Shown piece after piece: positions 1 through 8,559 of a DNA stretch of 18,476 bases. The notes under the pieces are model-generated. The model was not told where the DNA came from and searched no databases. It was given only the letters and a program-made list of their open reading frames with translations. Source of the DNA: Pseudomonadales bacterium (GTDB taxonomy: Bacteria; Pseudomonadota; Gammaproteobacteria; Pseudomonadales; Azotimanducaceae); NCBI GenBank assembly GCA_028822125.1, contig JAPKEK010000003.1, forward strand, positions 1 to 18,476, read 5' to 3'. Every line of letters starts with the position of its first letter. Positions within the stretch are counted from its first letter, which is position 1. A program made the position numbers and the translations under genes.

Positions 1-747
1 CTGCGATGTCGTGAACAGGTTACCGACAGCCCAACCTTCATTGCCGGTATCAATAGCTTCGACCAACTCAGCCAGTTTCTCAAACACATTGACCAGGCTT
101 TCAGCGGCAACCTGTCTGCTTTTGAAGTTATGTGGAATAATTATTACCAACTGGTAACGACGCCGCCCGCTTTAAATAAGGCGCCTTTATCCTCGGAATA
201 TGCATACTATGTGCTGGTGGAGGCCATGGGGGCAAGCCAGGAGCAAAGCCAGCTGGCCCTGGAACAGGCCCTTGAAAAAGAACTCATCGCCGATGCAGTC
301 ATTGCTCAGTCAGAAACCCAAAGGCAGCAACTCTGGGGCTTACGCGATGATGTGGCCCAGGTATTTCAGTTCGCGCCTGTTATTCTATTTGATGTCAGCC
401 TGCGCATATCCCGTATGGAAGACTACGTGCAGACGGTTAACGCTAAACTTGCAGACAGCTTCGATCACTACCAGAATTTTACCCTGGGTCATATGGGAGA
501 CGGCAACCTGCACTTTGCCATTAGCGCCGGTGATGGCGACGCTTACGCACGAAAGCTAATTGAGACAGCCGTCTATGAACCGCTCAGGGAAATTGCCGGC
601 TCAGTTTCAGCCGAACACGGTGTCGGCCTGGAAAAGAAACCCTATCTGCATCTGGTCAGAAGCCAGACTGAGATTGATCTCATGCGAAGAATGAAAAGTA
701 GCCTTGACCCCAACGGCATCCTCAATCCCGGTAAGATTTTCGATTAA
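1..747 (+). CDS. FAD-binding oxidoreductase, GlcD / D-2-hydroxyglutarate dehydrogenase type (5' end outside window)
   Basis: The reading frame is open from the first base and ends with TAA at 747, so the N-terminal FAD-binding (PCMH) domain lies outside the window. What remains is the FAD-linked oxidase C-terminal domain. The diagnostic stretches are GHMGDGNLHFAIS (codons near 487-525), EHGVGLEKK (near 613-639) and the terminal LNPGKIFD. The segment LSAFEVMWNNYYQLV, upstream of the first in-frame ATG at 130, aligns with the family, so that ATG is internal. Members oxidise D-2-hydroxy acids (D-2-hydroxyglutarate, D-lactate, glycolate) and pass electrons to a flavoprotein or the quinone pool. 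The substrate cannot be fixed from this half; the AFEVMW pattern resembles D-2-hydroxyglutarate dehydrogenases more than GlcD. The family is secure and the substrate is a guess. Confidence 0.9.
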   Translation: MRCREQVTDSPTFIAGINSFDQLSQFLKHIDQAFSGNLSAFEVMWNNYYQLVTTPPALNKAPLSSEYAYYVLVEAMGASQEQSQLALEQALEKELIADAVIAQSETQRQQLWGLRDDVAQVFQFAPVILFDVSLRISRMEDYVQTVNAKLADSFDHYQNFTLGHMGDGNLHFAISAGDGDAYARKLIETAVYEPLREIAGSVSAEHGVGLEKKPYLHLVRSQTEIDLMRRMKSSLDPNGILNPGKIFD

Positions 748-775
748 CCTTTTTAGCAAATTATTCTCTACCAGG

Positions 776-1465
776 TTATTCGTCGCCACCCCTGAACAAA
801 GCCTTAATCTCTCCGACGGATTTATCTATTAATCCAGGTAGTGCTGCAGCAAAACTCCCCAGCACGACGATCGCATTTGAAGTCGCGCCATTTTCCGTCG
901 CGAGCGAGAGTCTGGCGCTCAGGGCAACATTAACCTTGTCAACTTCTCTATACATGTCCAGAAGGCCTTTCAAGTCAGATTCTATTTCAAACCCCTGCTC
1001 GGCGCGAAACAGCTGCCGCACGGCATACATGGAAATGGTTCGATACATGGTTTCATCATCATTTGCCAGCGGCAGGTGAAACCTGGCCATGGGCTTGAAC
1101 ACCTCTAACCGTGGGCAACCGCTGATTGGTAGTATCAGCCCCATGAATGAGCTGAACGCTCTTTGCGCAGTTACGGTCTGCTTGACAGTCCGGTCTGAGG
1201 TGATAATTTCGAGATCCACTTCCTCAAATGAATTCATGTTCTGACTTCTACCAACTAGGTCAACTAAAGCCTCGGCGGCTGGGCAGGTTCGAACAAAATC
1301 AACTTCCAAAGGGCAATTGGGACACTGGTGAACCTTAAGATCCGTCCATGCCGGCAAATCATCGGGAACAGCATACTCCACTGTTTTCATCTCATCATCA
1401 AAGCCGACCTGCAAAGTCTCATCAAACCCTGATGATGTGGTCATGTGGTACTGAATTTCTCTCAA
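776..1465 (-). CDS. Conserved hypothetical protein with N-terminal Cys cluster, TTG start
   Basis: A 229-aa soluble protein that I cannot assign confidently to a named family. An N-terminal region (residues about 1-45) is followed by a cysteine cluster, HQCPNCPL at 46-53 and C61. This could bind a metal, or could mark one of the small DUF families in which CPxCPL precedes a CPAA segment. The rest is mostly helical, with a hydrophobic, Ala/Gly/Leu-rich stretch near 195-215 (VVLGSFAAALPGLI). The start is TTG at 1465: the antisense strand reads AAGGAG, five bases, then TTG, a near-ideal ribosome binding site. The first in-frame ATG (codon 8, base 1444) has no comparable site. The gene converges on the flavin oxidoreductase (28-bp gap) and diverges from the symporter. 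The role is unknown. Confidence 0.7.
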   Translation of the reverse strand: MREIQYHMTTSSGFDETLQVGFDDEMKTVEYAVPDDLPAWTDLKVHQCPNCPLEVDFVRTCPAAEALVDLVGRSQNMNSFEEVDLEIITSDRTVKQTVTAQRAFSSFMGLILPISGCPRLEVFKPMARFHLPLANDDETMYRTISMYAVRQLFRAEQGFEIESDLKGLLDMYREVDKVNVALSARLSLATENGATSNAIVVLGSFAAALPGLIDKSVGEIKALFRGGDE

Positions 1466-1660
1466 GGTTGCTCCTTATGGAAGGCTTCAGGGAACGCTTC
1501 ACATTAAAGCCAGAAAATGTCCATATTCAGCCGTGCAATTATCGGTCTAAAGCTATACATTGAATATCTTAAGTCTATTTACACACCTATGCCCGAGGTA
1601 GGTTTGAGTGACTGAAGTTACAACTGAATTCATCGTCCAGTGTCCTGAAAGCTTAGTACC

Positions 1661-1687
1661 TTGACAATAACATGTCATCATCATTAT
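1661..1687 (+). promoter_or_regulatory. Possible promoter of the GPH symporter gene
   Basis: A perfect TTGACA hexamer at 1661-1666 is followed after 15 bases by CATTAT (1682-1687, 4 of 6 matches to the -10 consensus). The spacing is short and the start codon is only 17 bases downstream, so the transcript would have a very short leader. The -35 match is good, and the promoter as a whole is uncertain. Confidence 0.3.
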
Positions 1688-1703
1688 CAAAAAGAAGCAA
1701 CTT

Positions 1704-3158
1704 ATGTCAGATCCAGGAAACTACCCAGTATTAGATGCCAGAACGGTTTACCTGCATGGTTGCATCGGACTACCCATGGCTGTTATCGGCTATCCACTGG
1801 CGATATGGATTCCAGCTCACTATGCCGGTGGCCTGGGCCTGAGCCTTGCCGCTGTGGGAACCATTCTCATGCTGGCTCGTTTTACAGATGTCATCACCGA
1901 CCCGCTAATGGGAGAGTTATCGGACCGCTGGCGTACACGCTTTGGGCGAAGAAAACCCTGGTTGATTGCCGGTGCTCCATTGATGATGCTGGGCGTTTAC
2001 AAACTATTTATGCCACCCGAGGGCATAGGCTTAATTTATTTTCTAGTCTGGTTGACGCTGTTCTTTCTGGGCAGCACCATCATCTCCCTGCCGCACCGAG
2101 CCTGGGGAGCAGAACTTTCACCGGATTATCACCAGCGCAGCAGGGTAACTGCAGCTCGGGAACTGTATGTCCTTATAGGATTAATGGTGGCAGCCGCCGT
2201 GCCCATGGTAATAGAGGTATTGGCTGATCAAGGCGGCAGTGTCAGCCAGGTTTTTACCGCCTTATGGCACGATGCCAGCAGTGCATTTACCGGTGATATT
2301 ACTGATAGTAAACCAGCAGATCGAGCTGCCTTGACCGGGCCAGTACTGACCGGACTCGCCTGGGTCATTATCGGTGTCCTACCGGTCTGTGTATTTCTGG
2401 GGGTGACATTCGTAAAAGAACCGGCCAACAACAACCCTTCCAGGGTGCCGCTGAAGGAAGGTGCTATCCTGGTCTGGCGCAACGGGCCTATGCGCCGAGT
2501 ACTGATGATCGCGTTGCTGGTCATATTCGGAGAATCATTTCGAAATGCTGTGTCACTGTTTTTTATCCGGGATATTGTTGGCATACCAACAATTGGCGCA
2601 GCTTACTTTTTCTATTTCATAGCCGGCCTGGCCGCCATACCCTTCTGGTTATGGCTTGGTAATGCCATTGGCAAACACAAAGCATTTTTATGCACCCTGG
2701 TCACCGTGGCCATCGTTAGTGGCGGGAATTTCTTTCTCTCAAATGGGGACTACCTGCCCTTTTTCCTGATGTTTATCGTAAAAGGCTTCTGCTTCGGCGG
2801 CCTGCAGTTCCTCCCGGTTGCCATGCTGGCTGACGTCATTGACGTAGATACCGCACGCAGCGGCGCAAATCGTGCTGGAACCTATTTTGCCATTCTCGGT
2901 CTTACTGAAAAGCTGGCGATTGCCCTGGGCACAGGCATTTCCCTGAATGTGGTTGGCCTGTTAGGGTTTGATCCGTCCGGCGGTATTGCAGCCAGCACCG
3001 AAATGGGGGTATTAAGTTTGCGGATTGTCTACTGCGGCGGTCCAATTCTGTTCTATGGGCTGGCCCTGAAGCTGATATGGTCCTACCCCCTGACACCTGC
3101 GCGGCAGGCCCGCTTACGCCAGCGCATCGAAAGGCGAAACCAACGTCTGGCGGCGTAA
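1704..3158 (+). CDS. MFS transporter of the GPH (glycoside-pentoside-hexuronide):cation symporter family
   Basis: A 484-aa inner-membrane protein with about 12 hydrophobic segments. The family signature lies between TM2 and TM3: RFTDVITDPLMG (59-70) followed by LSDRWRTRFGRRKPW (72-86). Asp62 and Asp66 line up with the cation-binding Asp55 and Asp59 of MelB, which supports Na+ or H+ coupling. A longer polar loop at residues about 175-215 separates the two six-helix halves. The start is ATG at 1704, preceded by a weak AAGAAG. GPH proteins carry sugars, glycosides and, in many environmental bacteria, non-sugar acids. The neighbouring CoA ligase suggests an organic acid or aromatic substrate, but that is inference. 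The gene is convergent with the ligase gene. Confidence 0.88.
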   Translation: MSDPGNYPVLDARTVYLHGCIGLPMAVIGYPLAIWIPAHYAGGLGLSLAAVGTILMLARFTDVITDPLMGELSDRWRTRFGRRKPWLIAGAPLMMLGVYKLFMPPEGIGLIYFLVWLTLFFLGSTIISLPHRAWGAELSPDYHQRSRVTAARELYVLIGLMVAAAVPMVIEVLADQGGSVSQVFTALWHDASSAFTGDITDSKPADRAALTGPVLTGLAWVIIGVLPVCVFLGVTFVKEPANNNPSRVPLKEGAILVWRNGPMRRVLMIALLVIFGESFRNAVSLFFIRDIVGIPTIGAAYFFYFIAGLAAIPFWLWLGNAIGKHKAFLCTLVTVAIVSGGNFFLSNGDYLPFFLMFIVKGFCFGGLQFLPVAMLADVIDVDTARSGANRAGTYFAILGLTEKLAIALGTGISLNVVGLLGFDPSGGIAASTEMGVLSLRIVYCGGPILFYGLALKLIWSYPLTPARQARLRQRIERRNQRLAA

Positions 3159-3207
3159 TCCTGAGCAATCCAGTTAGACCGTTAACTTAAATGCACTGAC
3201 TGAACAT

Positions 3208-3234
3208 CAGCCGCGAGCCGATCGCTGGTTTTTT
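3208..3234 (+). terminator. Probable intrinsic terminator after the symporter gene
   Basis: About 50 bp past the symporter stop, an imperfect GC-rich stem runs directly into six T residues (3229-3234). In the stem, CAG pairs with CTG and CGA with TCG, with a bulge. It sits between two convergent genes. On the other strand it would present an A-run, so it should work mainly for the plus transcript. Confidence 0.42.
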
Positions 3235-3255
3235 CCCCCAGCCCCAGCCCGAGCC

Positions 3256-5073
3256 TCAGACCAGAACCACTGCGGGCCCAGGTTCTGCGTATAACGATGC
3301 AACAATATCTGCCCTGCGAGCCTGCACCGCCCCCTGATTCACGTAACCCTTCTCGGTAATTTCCCCATCGCCCATGCTGGCCGGCTCAGCGAGCAGGGTA
3401 AACCGCTGCACTCGCTTCGAAGAACTGGGATTAAGCTGGTTATGCTGCGCTAATTTCTCGCTCACATGAGCACGAACCAGGTCACTGTTGATCATGTCCT
3501 CAAAGGTTAAAGACGCACTGTCACTGCCCCCTATTGCCTGCGCACAGGCAGCAGGGTTTGGCCAGAACATGGCCGTTATGTAGGCTTCATTCAATCCACA
3601 GATTACGACATCTCTAACCCAGGGAGAACAGGCAGCAATCAATTCAGCTCTCAGTGTACCCGCCGAAACCCAGGTTCCTGACTGCAATTTGAATTGTTCG
3701 GCAACCCGGCCTGCAAAGCACAGACCTTTTTCAGGGGTGCCGGCATCCATGAAAGACACCGCATCACCCATCTTAAAGAAGCCTTCTTCATCAAATGCTT
3801 CTGAGGTTTTCTCTGCATCATTAATATAGCCAGGTGTCACGCCCTTTGACCGGACTCTGATTTCAAAACGGTCCGCCATGGGGATGAGCTTGAACTCAGC
3901 ACCCGGCATAGGCAAGCCCACCACCGTCTGGTCATCACAAGCCCAGTAACGGGAAAGACCGCAGGCGACCTCGGTGGACATAAGAGCTGTGGACATGGGC
4001 ATGGGCTGGCCCTGGTATCGGACGACTAGTGCCTGTATTCGTTCATACAGGCTCACCGGCATCGCTGCTGAACCAAATGCCATACTGGTTAGGCTCGAAA
4101 AAAACACGCTGGCCAGCTCAGCGTCCTTTTCCAGCGCATCAACCAGCATGGACCAACCCAGCGGTGCACCGGCATAAGAAGTGGGCTTTACCTGCACAAG
4201 GTTTTCAAGGGTCTTATGATGCTCCCCGGGGACCGGTTTACCATCATCTAGGTAAATGCAGCCGCCAGTTGCCATAATTGAGGCAATCCGCATTACACCC
4301 GCACCAACGTGACTCCACGGCATCCAGTCAAGATATCGCGGTGGTTCAAGGGCATCATCCTCGCGCAGACCCTGTCTTGATGCCAGCATCTGACAGATCA
4401 TGCCGTGATTATGGATCACGCCCTTGGGCATGCCGGTCGAGCCCGACGTAAATATATAGCGAGCCACCGTATCATGATCAATTGAATCGATGGTCTGTTC
4501 AACATCAGCGGTAACCGGTGTTGAAACCAGTGCCTCGAAGGGTGTCGCATCTAAGTGGCAATGCTGCCCTATATAAACGAGCGAGCTCTCCGCTATGGCA
4601 GTAGCAGCAAGCGCCGGCCAGACAGATTCAAAATTGTCAGCAAACACTATTCCTGGCTGGGTCCTGTCAAAAACAGCGCGTAATTTGGGGTAGGCTGCCG
4701 GAATTGAGGTATAAGCTGTACTCACCGGAACATAGGGAATAGCTGCCAGTAATGCACCCCAGGTCATCAGGAAATGCTGGATGGAAGCACCAGTCAAAAT
4801 CATCAACGGTGCTTTGTCATTGCCCCGTTTATGCAATAGCCACTGCGCTATTGACCGAGCCTGGCTCATGGCGCTGCCATAAGACAATCGCTGCCATTGA
4901 CCACCCGAGGATTTTTCAGCAATCAGCAAGGCATCAGGGATCTCGCGGGCCTTGCTTAAAAAGACATGAGCCAGGCTCCATGGCAGAACTCCAGCCGGGT
5001 AGGGACTGGTTAAAATCAGGCTTTTGTCCTCTCGCTCAACGACTTTAACTCGCGGCTCAATTGCTGTTGTCAT
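3256..5073 (-). CDS. fcs: Feruloyl-CoA synthase-like acyl/aryl-CoA ligase (ANL superfamily)
   Basis: A 605-aa AMP-forming ligase that activates a carboxylic acid to its CoA thioester through an acyl-adenylate. Visible elements in order: the N-terminal segment with SPYPAGVLPWSL (23-34), typical of feruloyl-CoA synthases; the ATP-binding loop YIFTSGSTGMPKG (206-218); the A5/A7 region with KMGDAVSF and GRVAEQFKLQSG; and the C-terminal lysine motif GEITEKGYVNQ, with the adenylation-step Lys. Length matches the Fcs subfamily. The start is ATG at 5073 with GGGAG seven bases upstream. The substrate is uncertain because no feruloyl-CoA hydratase-lyase or vanillin dehydrogenase is visible nearby; another phenylpropanoid or cyclic acid is possible. 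Upstream lies a 279-bp spacer with tandem repeats. Confidence 0.85.
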   Translation of the reverse strand: MTTAIEPRVKVVEREDKSLILTSPYPAGVLPWSLAHVFLSKAREIPDALLIAEKSSGGQWQRLSYGSAMSQARSIAQWLLHKRGNDKAPLMILTGASIQHFLMTWGALLAAIPYVPVSTAYTSIPAAYPKLRAVFDRTQPGIVFADNFESVWPALAATAIAESSLVYIGQHCHLDATPFEALVSTPVTADVEQTIDSIDHDTVARYIFTSGSTGMPKGVIHNHGMICQMLASRQGLREDDALEPPRYLDWMPWSHVGAGVMRIASIMATGGCIYLDDGKPVPGEHHKTLENLVQVKPTSYAGAPLGWSMLVDALEKDAELASVFFSSLTSMAFGSAAMPVSLYERIQALVVRYQGQPMPMSTALMSTEVACGLSRYWACDDQTVVGLPMPGAEFKLIPMADRFEIRVRSKGVTPGYINDAEKTSEAFDEEGFFKMGDAVSFMDAGTPEKGLCFAGRVAEQFKLQSGTWVSAGTLRAELIAACSPWVRDVVICGLNEAYITAMFWPNPAACAQAIGGSDSASLTFEDMINSDLVRAHVSEKLAQHNQLNPSSSKRVQRFTLLAEPASMGDGEITEKGYVNQGAVQARRADIVASLYAEPGPAVVLV

Positions 5074-5196
5074 TTATCACTCCCTTTTCAATTTACAATG
5101 ACCAACCGTGCTCAACACCCACCCAACCGGAACAAAAAAGCCATTGTACTCACCCCTTTACCCAGGCGGCAATTAACCTACTCTCATAATGTCTTT

Positions 5197-5264
5197 AGCC
5201 GCAGGCGCTTATCAGCCGCAGGTGCTTATCAGCCGCAGGCGCTTATTAGCCGCAGGCGCTAATC
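5197..5264. repeat. Tandem repeat, four units of 17 bp
   Basis: Four head-to-tail copies of AGCCGCAGGCGCTTATC start at 5197, 5214, 5231 and 5248. Unit 2 has C to T at position 10, unit 3 has C to T at position 17, and unit 4 has T to A at position 15. A truncated fifth AGC follows. The array lies in the spacer between the octaheme cytochrome stop and the CoA ligase start, 124 bp upstream of the ligase ATG. The unit has only short, imperfect dyad symmetry. It could be a slippage product or an array of regulator sites; 17 bp is not a multiple of three and no ORF crosses it. Confidence 0.9.
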
Positions 5265-5352
5265 AGCTCATGTAAACCAACTTCCACTTCAATCACCGCG
5301 GCCAGATGTCCGTTGTAGCGACCTTACGGGAGGATGGCCTGGGTTAGACGCC

Positions 5353-7467
5353 TTATTGCTGCTGCGCCAGCAGAGATCGAGCTAAAGCTTTTATCCTTGG
5401 ATCAAACAGCAAAGACATTGGCATCGATTCTATCAGCGTCAGCGCCTGGGTAGAGCGCCCCACTTTCTGAAGTGCCAACAGCCTGACAAACGCATAATCG
5501 GGATTTAATGGATCAAGTTCACTGGCCATCTGCAGTTGCGTAACGGCTCCCAGGTAGTCGCCTTGCCTGATCAGCATTAATGCCTTGCTATACAGCAAAG
5601 GGCCAGCATCACTGATATTTTTTATACCTGAATCCAGCGTCTCCAAGACTTTTGCCTCATCGCCAGTAAGCCGGTAAATATCAGCAAGATTCAGGTAAAT
5701 TCCAATAAAGAACGGATCAATATCCAGGGCTTTAAGCAATTGCTTTATAGCCTGAGAAGTATCACCAAACTGCAGAGCCTGCGCACTGAGCATCAGCCTC
5801 CCCTCCCCTCGCCAGGCAGTCTGGGCCAGTGACAGGTCCAGTTCTTTCAGGGCATGAACGGCAGAACCAAACGGTTTTGCCTCCTTTATAGCGGGTCCCA
5901 TAGCGCGCGCAGCAGCCACCCGAATCGAGCGCCTGGCATCATCCAATAAAGGTGCCAGCATCGTTGGTTTAAGAGAGATGGGTAGATAAGCGGCCTGTTG
6001 AACCGCGGCAAGCCGCAGCAGATCCGAGCTGGAGCTAAGCGCAGCAGCCAGTAGATCCGGCCTTCTGGCAATCACCTCCGAGCTAACCATGCGCAGGGCG
6101 CTGGCCTGCTCGATAGCATTGAGCTCAACATCCTGGGTCAGTTTAAAGCCCAGCAGCGGGTCAACCTGATGTCCTGATCTTAAGGCATTCAGCATTGAAC
6201 GACCGGAAATTGGCGATCCATCGATTTCATCTAGGGCAGTTGTATCTTTACTGCTTTTCATCCATTGCTGCCAACGGTCTTCATGACAATCCTGGCAAAG
6301 ATCGGTGGAGCCGGTAAGTTGATGCACCGCCGGGTCTGGCTTGGCAAACCGGTGATCACGCCTGAAATCAACGCCCATGTATGTTTTACCCGGCATGTGA
6401 CAGGTAACACACTGCGCTGCAGTACTGGCCTTCTCATGTCGATGATGCGCTTCCAGATCATATACCTGGGGATTATGACACTGCAGACACAGACCGTTAC
6501 CGGAAACCTTCAACTGATTACTGTGGGCATCATGACAATCAAGGCAACTCACGCCTGCAGCATACATTTTACTTTGCTGAAATGAGCCGTATACATAGAC
6601 CTCTTCGGCTATCTGACCATCGCCCTGATAGAAGGGTCGTTGAATCCATTCCGGCGTAAAATGATCAAGAAACAGCTCCCCCGGCACAAAGCGATCGGTC
6701 AACGGCGCGCGAAGACTGTGACAGGCAAAACAGGTATCCATTGCTAGCCTATGGTTGCCTGCCTGGCCGACCCAGTGGGCCACTTTCTCAGTAGGCGATC
6801 TCTGCCAGCCAGCCCCTAGACTCGACGTTGCTCTGGTAGTTGTCGCCGTTTCGTGCTGCTCCGGTAAGGTATGGCAGGATAGGCAGCCCACATTCAATTC
6901 CGAAAACTGAGTGGCAAACCTGTCTCGCTCGACATCATAATGTCGCACCAGTCCCGATGAATGACAATCAGCACACATGCCATTCCAATTCTGCAAGGGT
7001 TGTTGCCAATCGAATCTTGCAAAACGGGCTTCACCTCTAGCTTCTTCCATGTGAAACCAGTGTTGCCCGCCCTCGCCCTGATCCCGGCTGTCCCAGGCAA
7101 AAGGGACCACCTGCAGGCGGTCTTCGCCTTTGGCGATCAAGTACTGCTGCAACGGATAATATCCAAAGGTATAACGAATGGCATAAATGCCTGTGTCGCC
7201 CTGCTCGGTCAATTCGACAAAGTAGGTTTCATCCTGTTCAAAAAACCGAGCTGTTAATCCTTCATAACTGACGACTTCACCATCGAAGCTCGCGCCAACA
7301 TGCGCCCGGTCAGCTACCTGCATCGACCTGGCATGATCCGACATCTGCCAGAGAGCAACCTGCTCGGCGTGACATCCGGCACAATCGGTATCAGCCGCCG
7401 CCGGCAACATCAGGAAAATATTAATTGACGTGAATACCAATATGAACTGAAACAAAGTCACAACCAC
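5353..7467 (-). CDS. Exported octaheme cytochrome c with C-terminal HEAT-like and TPR region
   Basis: A 704-aa protein with an N-terminal signal peptide (residues 1-25, likely cleaved after PAAA), so probably periplasmic or surface-exposed. Eight CXXCH heme-attachment motifs are visible at 29-33, 165-169, 195-199, 246-250, 308-312, 327-331, 353-357 and 391-395. The spacing, with CADCHSSG and SCLDCHDAHS, resembles cytochrome c554-like/doubled-CXXCH proteins. Residues about 440-545 look like HEAT-type helical repeats (DDARRSIRVAAARAMG), and about 555-690 like three TPR units. The start is GTG at 7467 with AGAGG upstream. A promoter with a perfect TATAAT precedes it. No partner electron-transfer genes are adjacent. 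Function is unknown: the heme part implies electron transfer and the repeat tail protein binding. Confidence 0.87.
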   Translation of the reverse strand: MVVTLFQFILVFTSINIFLMLPAAADTDCAGCHAEQVALWQMSDHARSMQVADRAHVGASFDGEVVSYEGLTARFFEQDETYFVELTEQGDTGIYAIRYTFGYYPLQQYLIAKGEDRLQVVPFAWDSRDQGEGGQHWFHMEEARGEARFARFDWQQPLQNWNGMCADCHSSGLVRHYDVERDRFATQFSELNVGCLSCHTLPEQHETATTTRATSSLGAGWQRSPTEKVAHWVGQAGNHRLAMDTCFACHSLRAPLTDRFVPGELFLDHFTPEWIQRPFYQGDGQIAEEVYVYGSFQQSKMYAAGVSCLDCHDAHSNQLKVSGNGLCLQCHNPQVYDLEAHHRHEKASTAAQCVTCHMPGKTYMGVDFRRDHRFAKPDPAVHQLTGSTDLCQDCHEDRWQQWMKSSKDTTALDEIDGSPISGRSMLNALRSGHQVDPLLGFKLTQDVELNAIEQASALRMVSSEVIARRPDLLAAALSSSSDLLRLAAVQQAAYLPISLKPTMLAPLLDDARRSIRVAAARAMGPAIKEAKPFGSAVHALKELDLSLAQTAWRGEGRLMLSAQALQFGDTSQAIKQLLKALDIDPFFIGIYLNLADIYRLTGDEAKVLETLDSGIKNISDAGPLLYSKALMLIRQGDYLGAVTQLQMASELDPLNPDYAFVRLLALQKVGRSTQALTLIESMPMSLLFDPRIKALARSLLAQQQ

Positions 7468-7496
7468 ACCGCCGGCGAACCTCTGGAATGATTTGA

Positions 7497-7525
7497 ATTA
7501 TAGAGTACCGCGACTCGACTGTCTC
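7497..7525 (-). promoter_or_regulatory. Promoter of the octaheme cytochrome gene
   Basis: On the minus strand, GAGACA (7520-7525, 4 of 6) is followed after exactly 17 bases by a perfect TATAAT (7497-7502). Transcription would start near 7490. That leaves a leader of about 22 bases containing AGAGG before the GTG codon at 7467, which also supports that start. Confidence 0.6.
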
Positions 7526-7671
7526 AGTAACTTGTCTACGGATTGTCTCCCAACGGTAAATGCGCCAGGCGTTGTCAGGCGGAGGCCTTGTTCAGACTGT
7601 AGCAAAAGGATGCCAATTGCTATCGAGAGGAGCATACTCGGGACATACCCATCCCATACAAAGGCGAATCC

Positions 7672-8439
7672 ATGTCAATCCAATTGCGTCAGATCGCACT
7701 GGTTGCTGAAAAACTCGAACCTGTTATTCAGGATCTAACCGAAATTCTCGGCATTGAACGCTGTTATGTCGATCCCGGCGTGGGGTTTTTTGGTCTTGAA
7801 AACACGCTGATGCCGATAGGCAGAAATTTCCTGGAAGTAGTTGCGCCTGTCAAGGAAAATACCGCCGCTGGCCGCTATCTTGAAAGACGCAAAGGGGATG
7901 GCGGTTACATGGTCATAACCCAGGCCGATAGCCGCGCCACCCAGGCAGCTGCCATACAGCGGGCTTTAGACTCAGGCATTCGAATCGCTCATGAAACTGT
8001 TAGAGAAGACTGGCACCTGTGCCAGCTCCACCCGGGAGACCTGAAAGCGGCCTTCCTTGAGATCGAGTCAGATCAGTTTAATGACTTTAATGGTCACTGG
8101 ATGCCGGTGGGGGGTACCGGCTGGGAGGACAAGGTCAATCAAACCCGCACCATCAATATCACCGGTGTGGAATTGCAGTGTGAAAGCCCTTCTGCGCTGG
8201 CCAGTACCTGGGGTCACATTGTCGACGCTGATCCAATCACAACAGAGGCAGGCGCATCGGTGGCGTTGAACAACGTGACCCTGCAGTTTGTCGCCATTGA
8301 AGACGGTCGCGGCCCAGGACTGTCCGGTCTGCATATTGATGTTCGCGAACCCAAGAAACTGCTGGAAGCCGCCAAACAGAGAAACTGCTATATCACGGAT
8401 AACCTGGTTTCTATCTGCGGTATCCGCTGGTATCTCTAG
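7672..8439 (+). CDS. VOC superfamily protein (glyoxalase-like domain)
   Basis: A 255-aa cytosolic protein built from paired beta-alpha-beta-beta-beta modules. The N-terminal strand LRQIALVAEKLEP (5-17) and the strand GRNFLEVVAPV (50-60) are typical first-module elements; a second module lies at about 150-240 (GLSGLHIDVREP). In many VOC enzymes the first strand carries a metal-binding His; here that position looks like Gln7, while Glu55 keeps the second ligand position. The chemistry may therefore differ, or the site may be incomplete. The family covers isomerases, epimerases, ring-cleaving dioxygenases and lyases, so no reaction can be named. The start ATG at 7672 has AAGG upstream. It is divergent from the cytochrome gene and convergent with the CrtC/AttH-like gene. 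Confidence 0.75.
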   Translation: MSIQLRQIALVAEKLEPVIQDLTEILGIERCYVDPGVGFFGLENTLMPIGRNFLEVVAPVKENTAAGRYLERRKGDGGYMVITQADSRATQAAAIQRALDSGIRIAHETVREDWHLCQLHPGDLKAAFLEIESDQFNDFNGHWMPVGGTGWEDKVNQTRTINITGVELQCESPSALASTWGHIVDADPITTEAGASVALNNVTLQFVAIEDGRGPGLSGLHIDVREPKKLLEAAKQRNCYITDNLVSICGIRWYL

Positions 8440-8464
8440 CCTGGGGCATAAGGCAATAAATTTT
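8439..8464 (+). terminator. Weak terminator-like hairpin after the VOC gene
   Basis: GCCT (8439-8442) can pair with AGGC (8451-8454), with an eight-base loop, followed by an A/T-rich stretch ending in TTTT (8461-8464). The stem is short. A second short inverted repeat, CGGTTT/AAACCG, lies at 8510-8528. Either could end transcription between the convergent genes; both are marginal. Confidence 0.25.
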
Positions 8465-8559
8465 CTGTTAACAAGATGCACCAACGCCTGCAAACCAGCT
8501 AGGCTGACCCGGTTTATCCGGGAAACCGAATAACCAGTGGCATAAAGCCCTGCGCCGAG

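Noticed and set aside
5197..5264. Possible CRISPR array
   Set aside because: The 17-bp units are directly abutted with no unique spacers, and there are no cas genes.
6265..7257. Several plus-strand open frames of 66-106 codons
   Set aside because: All lie antisense to the octaheme cytochrome gene, whose eight heme motifs and signal peptide confirm the minus strand.
8068..8493. A 141-codon minus-strand open frame
   Set aside because: It is antisense to the VOC gene and lacks a ribosome site; the plus-strand translation shows VOC strands.
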